The position numbers and the translations under genes are program-made. A DNA stretch of 64,000 bases. Source: Rubrobacter tropicus. Its GTDB lineage: Bacteria; Actinomycetota; Rubrobacteria; Rubrobacterales; Rubrobacteraceae. This document shows positions 1 to 11,720 of the stretch, piece after piece (the first letter of the stretch is position 1; each line of letters opens with the position of its first letter). The notes under the pieces were generated by a model that saw only the letters and a list, made by a program, of their open reading frames with translations, did not search any database and had not been told where the DNA came from. The stretch lies in NCBI RefSeq assembly GCF_011492945.1, contig NZ_CP045119.1, positions 4,030,001 through 4,094,000 of the forward strand, given 5' to 3'.

Positions 1-1154
1 CTCCTTACGGCCTTGCGCACCGACTCCGGCAGCCCGTGGAGAAGCGCGTCCAGCACGCGGTCGTCCCCCGAGAACCTGCGGATCAGGGACGCCGTCTCCG
101 CGGCGGTGAGTTCCGGCAATTCGATCGGGTCCCCGTGCTCCTTCTCCTCCTCGAGCTCTTGCAGCGGGCGGCCCGCGACCACGACCGTGGTGCTGGGCCA
201 GACGTCCGGAAGGTAGTGGGCCTCCTCGAGCAGTCGACCGGCCTCCGAACGGCCCGCCTCTTCGAGGCCGTCCAGGAAGACCGCGGCGCCGACTTCCTCC
301 GGCCTGCCGAGCGACCGCGTCCCGTGCACCACCGCCTCACGCAGCTCGCCCCGCACCCTGGCCACGTCGATAAAGACCGGCAGAGGCGCGTACTCCTCAT
401 CCCGGTAGCGAACTATGGCCCGCTGCATCAGCCTGTCCAGGAGCAAAGATTTTCCTGACCCCGCTTCGGCGGCGATCACGTTCACGGGGCGGCCGAGCTG
501 CTCCCGCACGTCGGGCCCGGGCGCGCCCACCGCCGGGTTCCTCGCGAGGATTTCGGCCTCGTCGGGCGCCACCCCCAGGGTGGTCCAACGCCGTCTGCAC
601 CTGGTCCACGACGCGCGCTCCAGCTCGTCGGCCTTCGGCCCCGAAGGCTCGGTCCTCCGAAGCGTCTCCGAAACCATTCCTTCGAGCCCGTAGAGCTTGG
701 AGATCTCGACGAAGTTGTGCAGCGGGTGTTCGGGGGCCGAAGCCTCCTCCCTGATCCGTCGGGCCAGGTGCAGCGCGCACGTCTCCATGGCCCGCTCGAA
801 GGTCACGGGGAAAGCCCCTGGGTCGTAACCACGCCCCTCGTAGATCTCGCGGAGCCTCCCTACCGGGAGCGGCTCGGAATCCACGGCCACCGAGACGAGC
901 GCGTACGCCACTTCCTCCGAAGAGAAAAAGTTGGACAGCTTGGTGCGCAGGCCCGACACGTAGTCGGGATCTTCGGCGAGCTCCCCCGACCTCGTCAATC
1001 CGTCCAGCAGCGCCCGGATGGATTCTCCGAGTAGGGCCTTCAGCTCGCGCTCCTGGGCGGGACCGAAGGCGGCCTCAGCGAGGCGACCGGCGGCCTTCGA
1101 GGCCGCCACGTTAGCGAGGTCGGTCGCCAGAGCGCCGAGCGTGACGCTAGCCAT
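1..1154 (-). CDS. NACHT/STAND-type P-loop NTPase, 3' part cut off by the window edge
   Basis: An open frame runs without a stop from an ATG at 1154 to the window edge, giving 384 residues. A helical N-terminal region of about 220 residues is followed by a Walker A motif (AEAGSGKS, residues 229-236) and a Walker B-like VFLDGLEEA (292-300). This arrangement fits NACHT/STAND signalling NTPases, which oligomerise on sensing a trigger and often serve in phage defence. The sensor and C-terminal part lie outside the window. The ATG overlaps the last 8 nt of the upstream serine-recombinase gene, so the two are probably translationally coupled. I infer a regulated or mobile NTPase module. The family assignment rests on the P-loop and the aspartate pair, and the effector cannot be seen. 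Confidence 0.72.
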   Translation of the reverse strand, partial: MASVTLGALATDLANVAASKAAGRLAEAAFGPAQERELKALLGESIRALLDGLTRSGELAEDPDYVSGLRTKLSNFFSSEEVAYALVSVAVDSEPLPVGRLREIYEGRGYDPGAFPVTFERAMETCALHLARRIREEASAPEHPLHNFVEISKLYGLEGMVSETLRRTEPSGPKADELERASWTRCRRRWTTLGVAPDEAEILARNPAVGAPGPDVREQLGRPVNVIAAEAGSGKSLLLDRLMQRAIVRYRDEEYAPLPVFIDVARVRGELREAVVHGTRSLGRPEEVGAAVFLDGLEEAGRSEAGRLLEEAHYLPDVWPSTTVVVAGRPLQELEEEKEHGDPIELPELTAAETASLIRRFSGDDRVLDALLHGLPESVRKAVR

Positions 1155-1767
1155 CGTTGAGCCTCTTCAGGTACTTCTTGACCGTGTTGTAGGAGAGCCC
1201 GGTCTCCCGGCTCATCCTCCCCTGCGAGAACTCCCGCTCCCTCATCCCCGCCAGCACCGGCGCCCACCTCTCGAACCCGTCCGGCCTCCCCAAGACCTTC
1301 CCGCTCCTCCTGGCCCGCTCCAGCCCCGCCTTGGTCCTGTCGGAGATCCTCAGGGCCTCCTGCTGGGCGTAGTAGCTGGTGACCCCCAGCACGATGTGCG
1401 CGATCAGCTCGTTGTCGGTGTCCAGGAACGGCTCCGTGTAGGACTTGAAGGCCACCCCGCACGCGTCGAGGCGCTCCAGGTAGGCGATGGTCTTCCTTAT
1501 CCCCTCCCTGCTGAATCTATCGAGCGCCCAGAACAAGAGCACGTCGAACCGGCGGCGGACGGCGTCGGCAAACATCCGGTCGAAGTCCTTGCGCTCGCGG
1601 CGGCCCCTGGTGCCCGACTCCCTGTCCACGTACTCGGCGACGAGCCCGTGGCCCTCCCAGCCCTCGCAGAACTCCCTGAGCTGCAGGAGCTGGTTGTCGG
1701 TCTCCTGGGAGCCGTCGTCCTTGGAGACCCTCAGGTAGATCGCGACCCTGGTAGGCTTCGTCGGCAT
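1147..1767 (-). CDS. Small serine recombinase (resolvase/invertase family)
   Basis: The 206-residue protein has the resolvase fold order. The nucleophile Ser15 lies in YLRVSKDD, the conserved arginine block is ALDRFSREG, then come the long E-helix and a C-terminal helix-turn-helix (SRETGLSYNTVKKYLK). Such enzymes cut and rejoin DNA at short sites through a phosphoserine link. The catalytic residues expected of the family are present, so it may be active. The stop codon lies 8 nt inside the downstream NTPase gene. It may invert or resolve a nearby segment, move the NTPase module, or act only as a regulator. No paired crossover sites were found with confidence. Confidence 0.9.
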   Translation of the reverse strand: MPTKPTRVAIYLRVSKDDGSQETDNQLLQLREFCEGWEGHGLVAEYVDRESGTRGRRERKDFDRMFADAVRRRFDVLLFWALDRFSREGIRKTIAYLERLDACGVAFKSYTEPFLDTDNELIAHIVLGVTSYYAQQEALRISDRTKAGLERARRSGKVLGRPDGFERWAPVLAGMREREFSQGRMSRETGLSYNTVKKYLKRLNDG

Positions 1768-1802
1768 CCCGGGATTCTACCGGAGCCTCTGGCAAAAAAA
1801 CG

Positions 1803-1894
1803 CCCGTTTCCTGACACCCCTTATCGGTGGAAGCGAAGGTCGCTCGCAAAGCGGATTTCGGGCCGCCGAGGACGTGCCCCTTTTCTGACACCCC
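1803..1894. repeat. Two short direct repeats upstream of the recombinase
   Basis: The core TTYCTGACACCCC occurs at about 1806-1819 and again at about 1878-1892, in the same orientation and 72 bp apart. The core resembles the terminal bases of some insertion sequences, but no transposase lies between or beside the copies. They may be decayed element ends or recombinase accessory sites. Confidence 0.35.
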
Positions 1895-1906
1895 CTCCGC
1901 ACACGA

Positions 1907-2303
1907 TTACGTGGCCGGCAAGTGGGGGGTGCCCGGGTCGACGGTGAGGCGGTGGTCGGCGGCGCGGCGGAAGAACTCTGCCGGGTTGAAGAGCTGCTCG
2001 ATGTGGGAGATGCTGGCCGCGCGCGGGGAGGTGTAAAGGCTTTCCGCCGCGAGCGTCGCCACGATCCCGGTGGCGTGGCCTACCCCGTGACCGTTTACCG
2101 AGCAGGCGTGGGTGCGCCCGTCGGCCCCCTCGGCCTCCGCCTTGACCGCGAACCCGCCAGTTCCCATACGGATCCGCGTCAGGAGCGCCACGAGCGCGTC
2201 CCGCAACTTCGGGCGCGCGAGCCCGCGGAGCACCCCCGCCCGCTTGAGCAGCGCGAGGAGGCGCGTCGACCACGCCGGGTCGAGGCACAGCCGCGTGTCG
2301 ACG
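1907..2303 (-). pseudogene. C-terminal fragment of a saccharopine-dehydrogenase-like protein
   Basis: The reverse strand is open for about 130 residues between an in-frame TGA near 2304 and a TAA at 1907. The translation includes LCLDPAWSTRLLALLKRAGV, then CSVNGHGVGHATGIVATLA and HIEQLFNPAEFFRRA. This reads like the C-terminal substrate domain of actinobacterial saccharopine-dehydrogenase-like reductases, normally about 390 residues long. The N-terminal Rossmann domain is absent and no start codon with a ribosome site is visible, so this is a remnant. It separates the recombinase/NTPase pair from the ligase gene. The family call is from memory of motifs and is moderately sure. Confidence 0.45.
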
Positions 2304-2430
2304 TTCTCGGGTCATCGCATGATTCCGGGGAATTGTACGGTAGAGAAGGCACTCAGTCCGGGGCACGCTGCTGTGAGTAGCCAACGAAGTCGGCTTGTGC
2401 TTGGGCCGCGCCCGCAGGGTCTAATCCAAT

Positions 2431-2517
2431 AATTCTTGCGTCGCTCAGATCATCGCCGACAGCGACGCGGAGGCTTTGCGTTTACCATGGTGGCTGTTGC
2501 TTCGGTACGCAAGAATT
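2431..2517 (+). promoter_or_regulatory. Structured leader with two mutually exclusive helices
   Basis: AATTCTTGCGT at 2431-2441 is exactly complementary to ACGCAAGAATT at 2507-2517. GCGTCGCT at 2438-2445 is exactly complementary to AGCGACGC at 2461-2468. The two left arms share GCGT, so only one helix can form at a time. The element ends about 15 nt before the Shine-Dalgarno sequence of the downstream ligase gene. It could be an attenuator-like leader or a protein-bound cruciform. No known riboswitch class was recognised. Confidence 0.4.
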
Positions 2518-2542
2518 GGACAAACGTAACCCGGAGGAGATC

Positions 2543-3703
2543 GTGCCGGTACGGTTTAACGCAAGCGAGAAACGCCTCGTTGGCATCGAGGAAGAGTTGC
2601 AGATAATTGACCCCGCCACTGGGGGGCTCGCCCCCAAAGTGGAAAAGATCATGTCTTCTCTGCAGCCAGAGTTAGAAGGAGCGGTAGCTCGGGAGCTCTT
2701 CCAATCGATGGTAGAGATAAGGACGCCGCCGTGCGCCAGCGTGGGCGAGGCTGCCGCGAGTTTGCGGGAGAGGAGGAGGCGGCTCGGGACGCTTTCCGCG
2801 GCCCGCGGCGTCGCGTTGGCGTCCGCCGGCACCCATCCCTTCTCCCACTACGAGGACCAAGAGATAACCGACCGAGAGCGCTACCGGAAAATGGTGCGCG
2901 TCCTGCGCTGGGTGGCGGAGCGGGAGGTGTGCTTCGGTCAGCACGTCCACGTCGGCGTGCGCGACGAGGAAGAGGCGATAGAGGCACACAACCGCCTCTC
3001 CGAGTCGTCCCCGCTGCTGCTGGCGCTGTCTGCCAATTCCCCCTACCGCCACGGCAGGGACACCGGCTACGAGTCCACGCGGGTCAAGATCTTCGAGACC
3101 CTGCCCCGGTCGGGGATACCCCCGACCTTCGCCGACTACGAGGCTTTCGAAGGCTACGTCGACCTCATGGTCGAGATGGAAGCCATGGACGACTACACCT
3201 ACTGCTGGTGGGACGTCCGCCCGCACCCGAACATAGGTACCATAGAGCTCCGCATCCTCGACTCCCAGACCGATTACCGGTATGCTGGCGCGCTCGCCGC
3301 CCTCACTCACTGCCTCGTCGTGGAGGCGTGCTCGGAGAGCCCGAAGGGACCCTTCGACCGCGAGATCGTCACGGAGAACAAGTGGCGCGGCTCCCGCCTC
3401 GGTCTCGACGCGACGATCTACGATCGACGAACGCGCGACTCGCTCCCCGCCCGGGCCGCGGCCGTCGCCCTCGTCGAGCGGCTGCGCCCCGTCTCCCAGA
3501 CCTTGGGGTGCGAAGACGAGCTCCTCGGCATCCTCGAGATAGTGGAGAGGGGCACGGGCAGCCAGCACCAACGCCGCGCCTACCAACGCAAGGGGGACTT
3601 CCGGGACGTCGTCTCGTACCTCGTGGAGGGCACCCACTCAGTCGAGCCGACCGCCGCTCATGATGCCCGAGGTAGGTCGGGAGGCGGGCGGCCTTCGGCC
3701 TGA
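2543..3703 (+). CDS. Carboxylate-amine ligase, YbdK/GCS2 family (glutamate-cysteine ligase type 2)
   Basis: The protein (386 residues from the chosen start) matches the GCS2 family of ATP-grasp-like ligases that join glutamate to cysteine or another amine. Family hallmarks seen are VGIEEELQIID near the start, the HVHVGV motif, and the distal block with HPNIGTIELRILDSQTD. GTG at 2543 is preferred because GGAGGAGA sits about 5 nt upstream; a TTG at 2516 is also in frame. The gene converges with the papC-like gene, 13 nt apart. Actinobacteria usually use mycothiol, so the true substrate may not be cysteine. The family is certain and the substrate is not. Confidence 0.88.
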   Translation: MPVRFNASEKRLVGIEEELQIIDPATGGLAPKVEKIMSSLQPELEGAVARELFQSMVEIRTPPCASVGEAAASLRERRRRLGTLSAARGVALASAGTHPFSHYEDQEITDRERYRKMVRVLRWVAEREVCFGQHVHVGVRDEEEAIEAHNRLSESSPLLLALSANSPYRHGRDTGYESTRVKIFETLPRSGIPPTFADYEAFEGYVDLMVEMEAMDDYTYCWWDVRPHPNIGTIELRILDSQTDYRYAGALAALTHCLVVEACSESPKGPFDREIVTENKWRGSRLGLDATIYDRRTRDSLPARAAAVALVERLRPVSQTLGCEDELLGILEIVERGTGSQHQRRAYQRKGDFRDVVSYLVEGTHSVEPTAAHDARGRSGGGRPSA

Positions 3704-3716
3704 CGGTTCGCCTTCC

Positions 3717-7152
<3,436 letters not shown>

Positions 7153-7390
7153 CTCCCCTCCCGTGTGCGTTGCACTCAAACGCCTGTCCTGGTGCCTCCT
7201 CGGGGCGTTTTAGGCCCTTGGCCGCGTCGGGGAAGCATCGGTCCCACAAGCTGTTCCCTCCTCACGGTAGCCGGACGGGGACCCTCAGTTGTGGCGTAGC
7301 TGGGCACGATGATATATGCTCGGGGGGTACGCCGCAAACGGAGCCCGGCTGGACGGGACGGTCTCGCGCCGGCGGGCATGGGGGGCATGT

Positions 7391-8539
7391 ATGCTGTTTG
7401 GAGAAGATCCGCAGCGCGTCGACGCCACCGCACGGGCCGACGCCACCGCGGTGGTCAACTCGCACAATGGGTGGGCCCCGCTGGAGGAGGTGATCGTGGG
7501 GGCGCCTTTCCACCTCGATTACCAGAACGACGTCAGCTTTCGCGTCTTTTTCTTCGGGAATCTGAGGAGCGGCCTGAACCCCAACGGGCGCGGGCCCTGG
7601 GTGATCTCGGCGGATTCGGAGCTGGAGAAGCGGGTCCGGGCGGAGCTCGAGGAGGACCTGGCCGAGTTCATCTCGCTGCTCGAAAGGGAGGATGTGGCGG
7701 TCAGGAGGCCCGAGATCCCGTCCGCGGCGCAAGAGTTCCGCACGCCCGACTGGACGAGCAGCTCCGGGCACTCGGTGATGCCCCGCGACATGCTGCTGGT
7801 AATCGGTAACGAGGTCATCGAGACCGCTCCGATGGTCCGCAGCCGCTACCTCGAGTCGAACCTCTACAAGAGGCTCCTCGTCGAGTACTTCAACCGGGGG
7901 GCGAAGTGGACCGTCGCGCCGAGGTCGCGACTGCTGGAGGAAAACTTCGACTTCGGCTACGTGCGCGGGGAAGGCTACGACGACCCGCTGCCCGAGGAGC
8001 CCTTCTACGAGATCATGTTCGACGGCGCCCAGGTGCTCAGGCTGGGGCGCGACCTCCTGTTCAACTGCTCGACGGAGAACCATCGCATGGGCATGAGGTG
8101 GCTCCAGCGCCAGCTGGGCGATGACTACCGGGTGCACGAGATCAACATAACGGACCACCACGCGGACGCGAGGATGCTCCCGCTGAGGCCGGGGACGTTG
8201 CTGCTGCACCGGGAGATAGAGGAGCACCTCCTGCCGCCCTTCCTCAGGGACTGGGAGATCGTCCGCTACGCGCCGCCGGAGGAGGACCTCGAGCCCGGGA
8301 CCTACGGGGGCAGGCCGATCCTGGCGTCGCCGGGACTCGGCATGAACGTGCTGTCGTTGGACGAAGAACGCGTCGTCGTGCAGGACTCGCAGGCGGCGCT
8401 CATCAGGGACCTAGATAAAGCCGGCTTCAGCCCGATCCCCTGCAGCTGGAGGCACGGCCGGATAGTGGGCGGCGGCTTCCACTGCATGACCCTCGACGTC
8501 AGGCGCCGCGGCGGGCTGGAGGACTACTTCTCGGGGTGA
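7391..8539 (+). CDS. Amidinotransferase of the glycine/inosamine amidinotransferase family
   Basis: The enzyme family moves the amidino group of arginine to an amine through a cysteine intermediate. In this 382-residue protein the triad expected from human GATM can be placed: Asp211 (MFDGAQ), His257 (HHADARM) and Cys365 (GGGFHCMTLDVRR). Further family blocks are SHNGWAPLEEVIVG and PRDMLLVIGNEVIETAPM. The start at 7391 puts the first family motif about 20 residues in, as is usual; an in-frame ATG at 7316 would add 25 residues of unlikely sequence. It is transcribed away from the pap-like operon and converges on an exporter gene. The acceptor amine is unknown; p-aminophenylalanine or a derivative is suggested only by location. 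Confidence 0.85.
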   Translation: MLFGEDPQRVDATARADATAVVNSHNGWAPLEEVIVGAPFHLDYQNDVSFRVFFFGNLRSGLNPNGRGPWVISADSELEKRVRAELEEDLAEFISLLEREDVAVRRPEIPSAAQEFRTPDWTSSSGHSVMPRDMLLVIGNEVIETAPMVRSRYLESNLYKRLLVEYFNRGAKWTVAPRSRLLEENFDFGYVRGEGYDDPLPEEPFYEIMFDGAQVLRLGRDLLFNCSTENHRMGMRWLQRQLGDDYRVHEINITDHHADARMLPLRPGTLLLHREIEEHLLPPFLRDWEIVRYAPPEEDLEPGTYGGRPILASPGLGMNVLSLDEERVVVQDSQAALIRDLDKAGFSPIPCSWRHGRIVGGGFHCMTLDVRRRGGLEDYFSG

Positions 8540-8553
8540 CACAGGGCCGGGGC

Positions 8554-9807
8554 CTACCCCCCCGCCCCCGCGGCGGCGCGCAGGGACCGCCGACCCGCCA
8601 GGTTGATTAGCAGGGCCGCGGCCGCGGCCCCCGCCGAGAGCAGGAAAGTACCCAGGGCGCCCGCGGAGTCCGCGAGGGGGCCGCCTGCGGCGGCGCCCGC
8701 GGCGGTGCCCACCGCGATGGCGCTCGAGATCCAGGCGAAGCTCTCCGTGAGGCTCTCGGGCGGGACCAGGGACTCCACCAGCATGTAGCCGGAGATCAGG
8801 GTCGGCGAGATGGCCAGGCCCGCGACAGCGGCGCAGGGCGCCATGAGGGCAACCGAGTTTGCGAGGCAGAGCGGGACGGCCCCGACAACGAGCACGAGCG
8901 TCGACAGGAGGAAGCGCGGCCCGGGTCCCACGCCCGCCGGCAGGGCGCCGTAGGCGAGGCCCGAGACCAGGCTGCCGGCGCCCACGAGCGCCAGAAGTAG
9001 CCCTGCGGCGGCGGGCGAGCCCTGCTCCCTAGCGAAGGCGACCACCCCGATGTCCACGGCGGCCAGGAAAGCGCCGAAGGCGGCAAAGACGGCCACCACA
9101 ACCCACATCCCCCGTTCTCGTACCACTCCGCCTACTAGGTGCGCGGCCCCGCGCGTATCCGACCGCCGGGCAACCGTCGGCTCCGTGCTTTTCTGGGCGG
9201 CGAGAGCGAGCGAGCCGACGGTTACCAGCACCAGGGCGCCGAGCAGGCCCGCCTCGGGGGCCACGCCCACCGCGAGCGCGGTGACCAGCGCGGGCCCGGC
9301 GACGTATATGACCTCGTCGAGCACGGACTCCAAAGCGTAGGCCGTGCTTAGGCCCGGCGTGCCTGCCGACGCGTCCGGTGGCTGATCCGGGTCGTCCTGA
9401 GCCGCCTTCTTCACGAGTGCGGTCCACCGTGCACGCACGAGGGGTCCCAGAGACAGCGCGGAGGCGCCGACGACCGCCGCGGCTACCAAGAGCGCCCAGG
9501 CCGGCGCTTCCTGCCGCGTGAGAAAGACGAGCCCGAGGACCCCGCAAACATGCACCACCAGGGACGCGAGGATCACCAAGCCTTGGCCCCGATTGTCCGC
9601 CAAACGGCCCAGAGCCGGCGAGAATGCGGCCTGGGTGAGTGTGAAGGCCGCGACCGCGGCGCCGGCCAACGCGTAGGAGCCGGTCAGGGCAGAAACCATC
9701 AGCAGGCACCCCAACGAGCGCATGGACATGGGAAGCCGACCCAGAAACCCGGCCGCCACCATGGCGGGGGCCCCTGGCAAAGCCAGCAGGTAACGGTAGG
9801 CTTGCAT
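8554..9807 (-). CDS. MFS transporter, 12-helix type, probable exporter
   Basis: About 417 residues from ATG 9807, mostly hydrophobic with roughly twelve membrane segments. A typical MFS loop motif (GRLADNRGQ) follows the second helix and a long polar loop lies near the middle. The start is supported by GAGGAGG about 8 nt upstream; longer starts to 9909 give an arginine-rich non-membrane extension. The gene converges on the amidinotransferase gene with 14 nt between stops, closing the pap-like cluster. Export of the cluster product, or self-protection, is a reasonable inference. The substrate cannot be read from sequence. Confidence 0.82.
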   Translation of the reverse strand: MQAYRYLLALPGAPAMVAAGFLGRLPMSMRSLGCLLMVSALTGSYALAGAAVAAFTLTQAAFSPALGRLADNRGQGLVILASLVVHVCGVLGLVFLTRQEAPAWALLVAAAVVGASALSLGPLVRARWTALVKKAAQDDPDQPPDASAGTPGLSTAYALESVLDEVIYVAGPALVTALAVGVAPEAGLLGALVLVTVGSLALAAQKSTEPTVARRSDTRGAAHLVGGVVRERGMWVVVAVFAAFGAFLAAVDIGVVAFAREQGSPAAAGLLLALVGAGSLVSGLAYGALPAGVGPGPRFLLSTLVLVVGAVPLCLANSVALMAPCAAVAGLAISPTLISGYMLVESLVPPESLTESFAWISSAIAVGTAAGAAAGGPLADSAGALGTFLLSAGAAAAALLINLAGRRSLRAAAGAGG

Positions 9808-9909
9808 CGCGGCGCCCTCCTCGCCTTTACGGACTCGTACGGTCCTACTGACGGCACCCCCCCGGACGCACGAGGATCTCGAGCGGCGCGGTGGACCGTC
9901 ACCCGTCAA

Positions 9910-10023
9910 CTACCATAGGGTACCGTCCCGCGAGCAACAGGCAACCGGCCTGGGCTCCCCGACGTAGACGAAGCCGAGCGTCTCGAGCTTACGATTAGCT
10001 AGGAGCGCGCCGACGGACGGTGA
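9910..10023 (-). pseudogene. Remnant of a GNAT acetyltransferase C-terminus
   Basis: The reverse strand reads GALLANRKLETLGFVYVGE and continues to a TAG at 9910-9912. This matches the 'N-x-x-S/K-x-x-LE-x-LGF-x-x-x-GE' end of RimJ-type GNAT enzymes. Only about 38 residues remain and no start is visible. It lies just upstream of the MFS gene. Confidence 0.35.
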
Positions 10024-10116
10024 CGCGCAAGGGGCGAGGGGAGGTAGCAGGAGTTGTGACCCCGGTCTGCTACCAGAGGCCCGGTGGGCCAGACCGAGGT
10101 GTGTGTAGGAGGCGTT

Positions 10117-10239
10117 TTGAAGGCCCGCACCACCCTGTTAGGCTCCCACGGTCGCGAGCTCCCGTTCTTCGGCTACAACGATGTTCGAGTCGGCCTTGAA
10201 GACAACTCGATGGTCACCAACGACACGCCGACTTCCTGA
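10117..10239 (+). CDS. Possible 40-residue peptide gene, unrecognised
   Basis: A TTG start at 10117 is preceded by AGGAGG at 10107-10112 (spacer 4 nt). The frame encodes 40 residues beginning MKARTTLLGSHGRELPFFGY and ends at TGA 10237-10239. No family was recognised and no signal peptide or leader motif is clear. An inverted repeat (GGTAGCAG/CTGCTACC) lies 40-70 nt upstream. It is divergent from the exporter gene. It could equally be chance or part of a decayed gene, because the surrounding DNA looks degraded. Confidence 0.25.
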   Translation: MKARTTLLGSHGRELPFFGYNDVRVGLEDNSMVTNDTPTS

Positions 10240-10588
10240 GTTGTTATGCGAGATTTAAGACCTCTTGAGCCCTAAAGAGGCTACCGGCTGAGTTCTCAGC
10301 GGGCCGACGTTACAAAGGTTCATGAAGATTCAGGGCGGTCGAGCGCGATCTGATGCATTGAGCCGTGCAACCATCCCCGCAAGGCAAACTGCCTTGCCCT
10401 TGGTTCATAAGCGGTAGCAACGTCCGTGTTGCCTTCTAAGATGTCGTGAGCGAGGTGGACTCACGATACCGAGGCTCTTGAAACGTGGGGCAGCGATCAT
10501 TCAGAATCCGACCATAGTTTTGACCATAACCGCGACCATAACCCGGCGCGTGTCGAGGCGGGTCCACGAGGGTCCGGGATCAGCGCCC
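10240..10588. other. Intergenic stretch without a supported gene
   Basis: Between the small open frame and the tRNA terminator I see no credible coding frame. Less GC-rich patches alternate with ordinary sequence. Three imperfect 12-bp units of the form GACCATARYYNN occur at about 10509-10542. A small hairpin (CCTCTT/AAGAGG) lies near 10260-10280. Confidence 0.4.
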
Positions 10589-10615
10589 AAAAGAGAAAGC
10601 CCCGTAGAATGGGGC
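10589..10615 (-). terminator. Intrinsic terminator of the tRNA-Gln gene
   Basis: On the minus strand GCCCC (10615-10611) and GGGGC (10603-10599) form a 5-bp stem around a 7-nt loop. TTTCTCTTTT follows, directly downstream of the tRNA. Confidence 0.7.
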
Positions 10616-10625
10616 CTAAGCGGGG

Positions 10626-10696
10626 CTGCCGGACCAGGATTCGAACCTGGACTAAGTGATTCAGAGTCACTCGTGCTGCCGTTACACCATCCGGCA
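10626..10696 (-). tRNA. tRNA-Gln (anticodon CTG)
   Basis: The reverse strand folds as a 71-nt tRNA. The acceptor stem is TGCCGGA with TCCGGCA and discriminator G. The D arm contains GGTGTAACGGC. The anticodon stem AGTGA/TCACT holds loop CTCTGAA, giving anticodon CTG. The T arm contains GGTTCGAATCC. No CCA is encoded. A terminator follows. Confidence 0.95.
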
Positions 10697-10747
10697 AAAA
10701 TACAGCGGGGCGTATTGTAACGCGTAGTCCGCTTTGCGTCGAGGCGT

Positions 10748-11698
10748 TTAGCCGATGCTTTCTGCGGTGCCGCCGGTCTCCATGGCGCGTAGGATCTTGA
10801 TCCTCTCCCCTATCGGCGGGTGGGTGGAGAAGAGGCCCTTCGCCCGCTTCTCGAAGCGCTTGATGGGGTTGACGATGTAGAGGTGGGCCGTAGCCCGGTT
10901 GGCGACCTCCAATACTTCTCTATCGCCGCTGATCTTTTGCAAAGCGTCGGCGAGGCCGTCGGGGTTGCGGGTGAGCCTGACGGCGGTCGCGTCCGCGAGG
11001 TACTCGCGCTGGCGGCTTATGGACATCTGGAGGAGGCGGGCGAAGAGGGGGGCCAGGATGGCGAGGACTATGGCAACTACCACCATAATTATCTGCACGT
11101 AGCCGCCGCCCTCGCGGCTGCGGCCGCCCCCGAACCAGAGGCCGCGCAAAAAGAAGTCCGAGATGAGGACCGTGGTCCCCACCAGGATGCCGACGAGCAT
11201 GGCGTAGCGGATGTCGTAGTTGCCGACGTGGGCCATCTCGTGGGCCACGACGCCCTGAAGCTCGTCCCGATCGAGCTTTTCGAGAAGCCCGCTGGTGACG
11301 GCTACGGAGGCGTGCTCGGGGTCGCGGCCGGTGGCGAAGGCGTTGGGGGCCGAGTCCTGGATGATGTAGACCTTCGGCATCGGGAGGCCGCCGGCTATGG
11401 ACATCTCCTCCACCACGTTGAAGAGCTGGGGGGCGTCTTCGTGCGTGATCTCCTTTGCCCTGGATGCCGCGAGCACCATTTTGTCGCCGGCGAAGTAGGA
11501 GACGAGGCCGGCGATGGTGCCGACGACGAAGGCCAGGACGAGGCCGAAGATGGCGCTTCTCGGGTCGCCGAGCCAGGCGTAGCCTATGACGTAGCCGAGC
11601 ACGAGGACGAAGACGAAGAAGGCCAGGATCAAAAACAGGCTGTTGCGCCGGTTGACGCCGATCCTGTCCCGGAAGGTCCCCTGGGCTGGTCCGGCCAT
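10748..11698 (-). CDS. htpX: HtpX-type membrane zinc metalloprotease (M48B)
   Basis: The 316-residue protein degrades misfolded membrane proteins. Two N-terminal membrane helices (about 20-40 and 48-68) precede the catalytic HEMAH motif (His153, Glu154, His157). A second hydrophobic pair lies at about 165-185 and 205-222, and the third zinc ligand is probably the Glu in QREYLADA. It lies downstream of lemA on the same strand with a 215-bp gap that contains a family A repeat. lemA-htpX pairs are common in actinobacteria and relate to envelope stress. Length and motifs are normal. Confidence 0.93.
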   Translation of the reverse strand: MAGPAQGTFRDRIGVNRRNSLFLILAFFVFVLVLGYVIGYAWLGDPRSAIFGLVLAFVVGTIAGLVSYFAGDKMVLAASRAKEITHEDAPQLFNVVEEMSIAGGLPMPKVYIIQDSAPNAFATGRDPEHASVAVTSGLLEKLDRDELQGVVAHEMAHVGNYDIRYAMLVGILVGTTVLISDFFLRGLWFGGGRSREGGGYVQIIMVVVAIVLAILAPLFARLLQMSISRQREYLADATAVRLTRNPDGLADALQKISGDREVLEVANRATAHLYIVNPIKRFEKRAKGLFSTHPPIGERIKILRAMETGGTAESIG

Positions 11699-11720
11699 CC
11701 GTGCCCTACGTTCTCTCGCG

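Noticed and set aside
10626-10696. tRNA-Gln as an attachment site of an integrated element
   Set aside because: No integrase is adjacent and I found no second copy of the tRNA 3' end within the window.
10478-10720. An 80-codon open frame across the tRNA-Gln region
   Set aside because: It covers a perfect tRNA and its terminator on the other strand and has no family resemblance.
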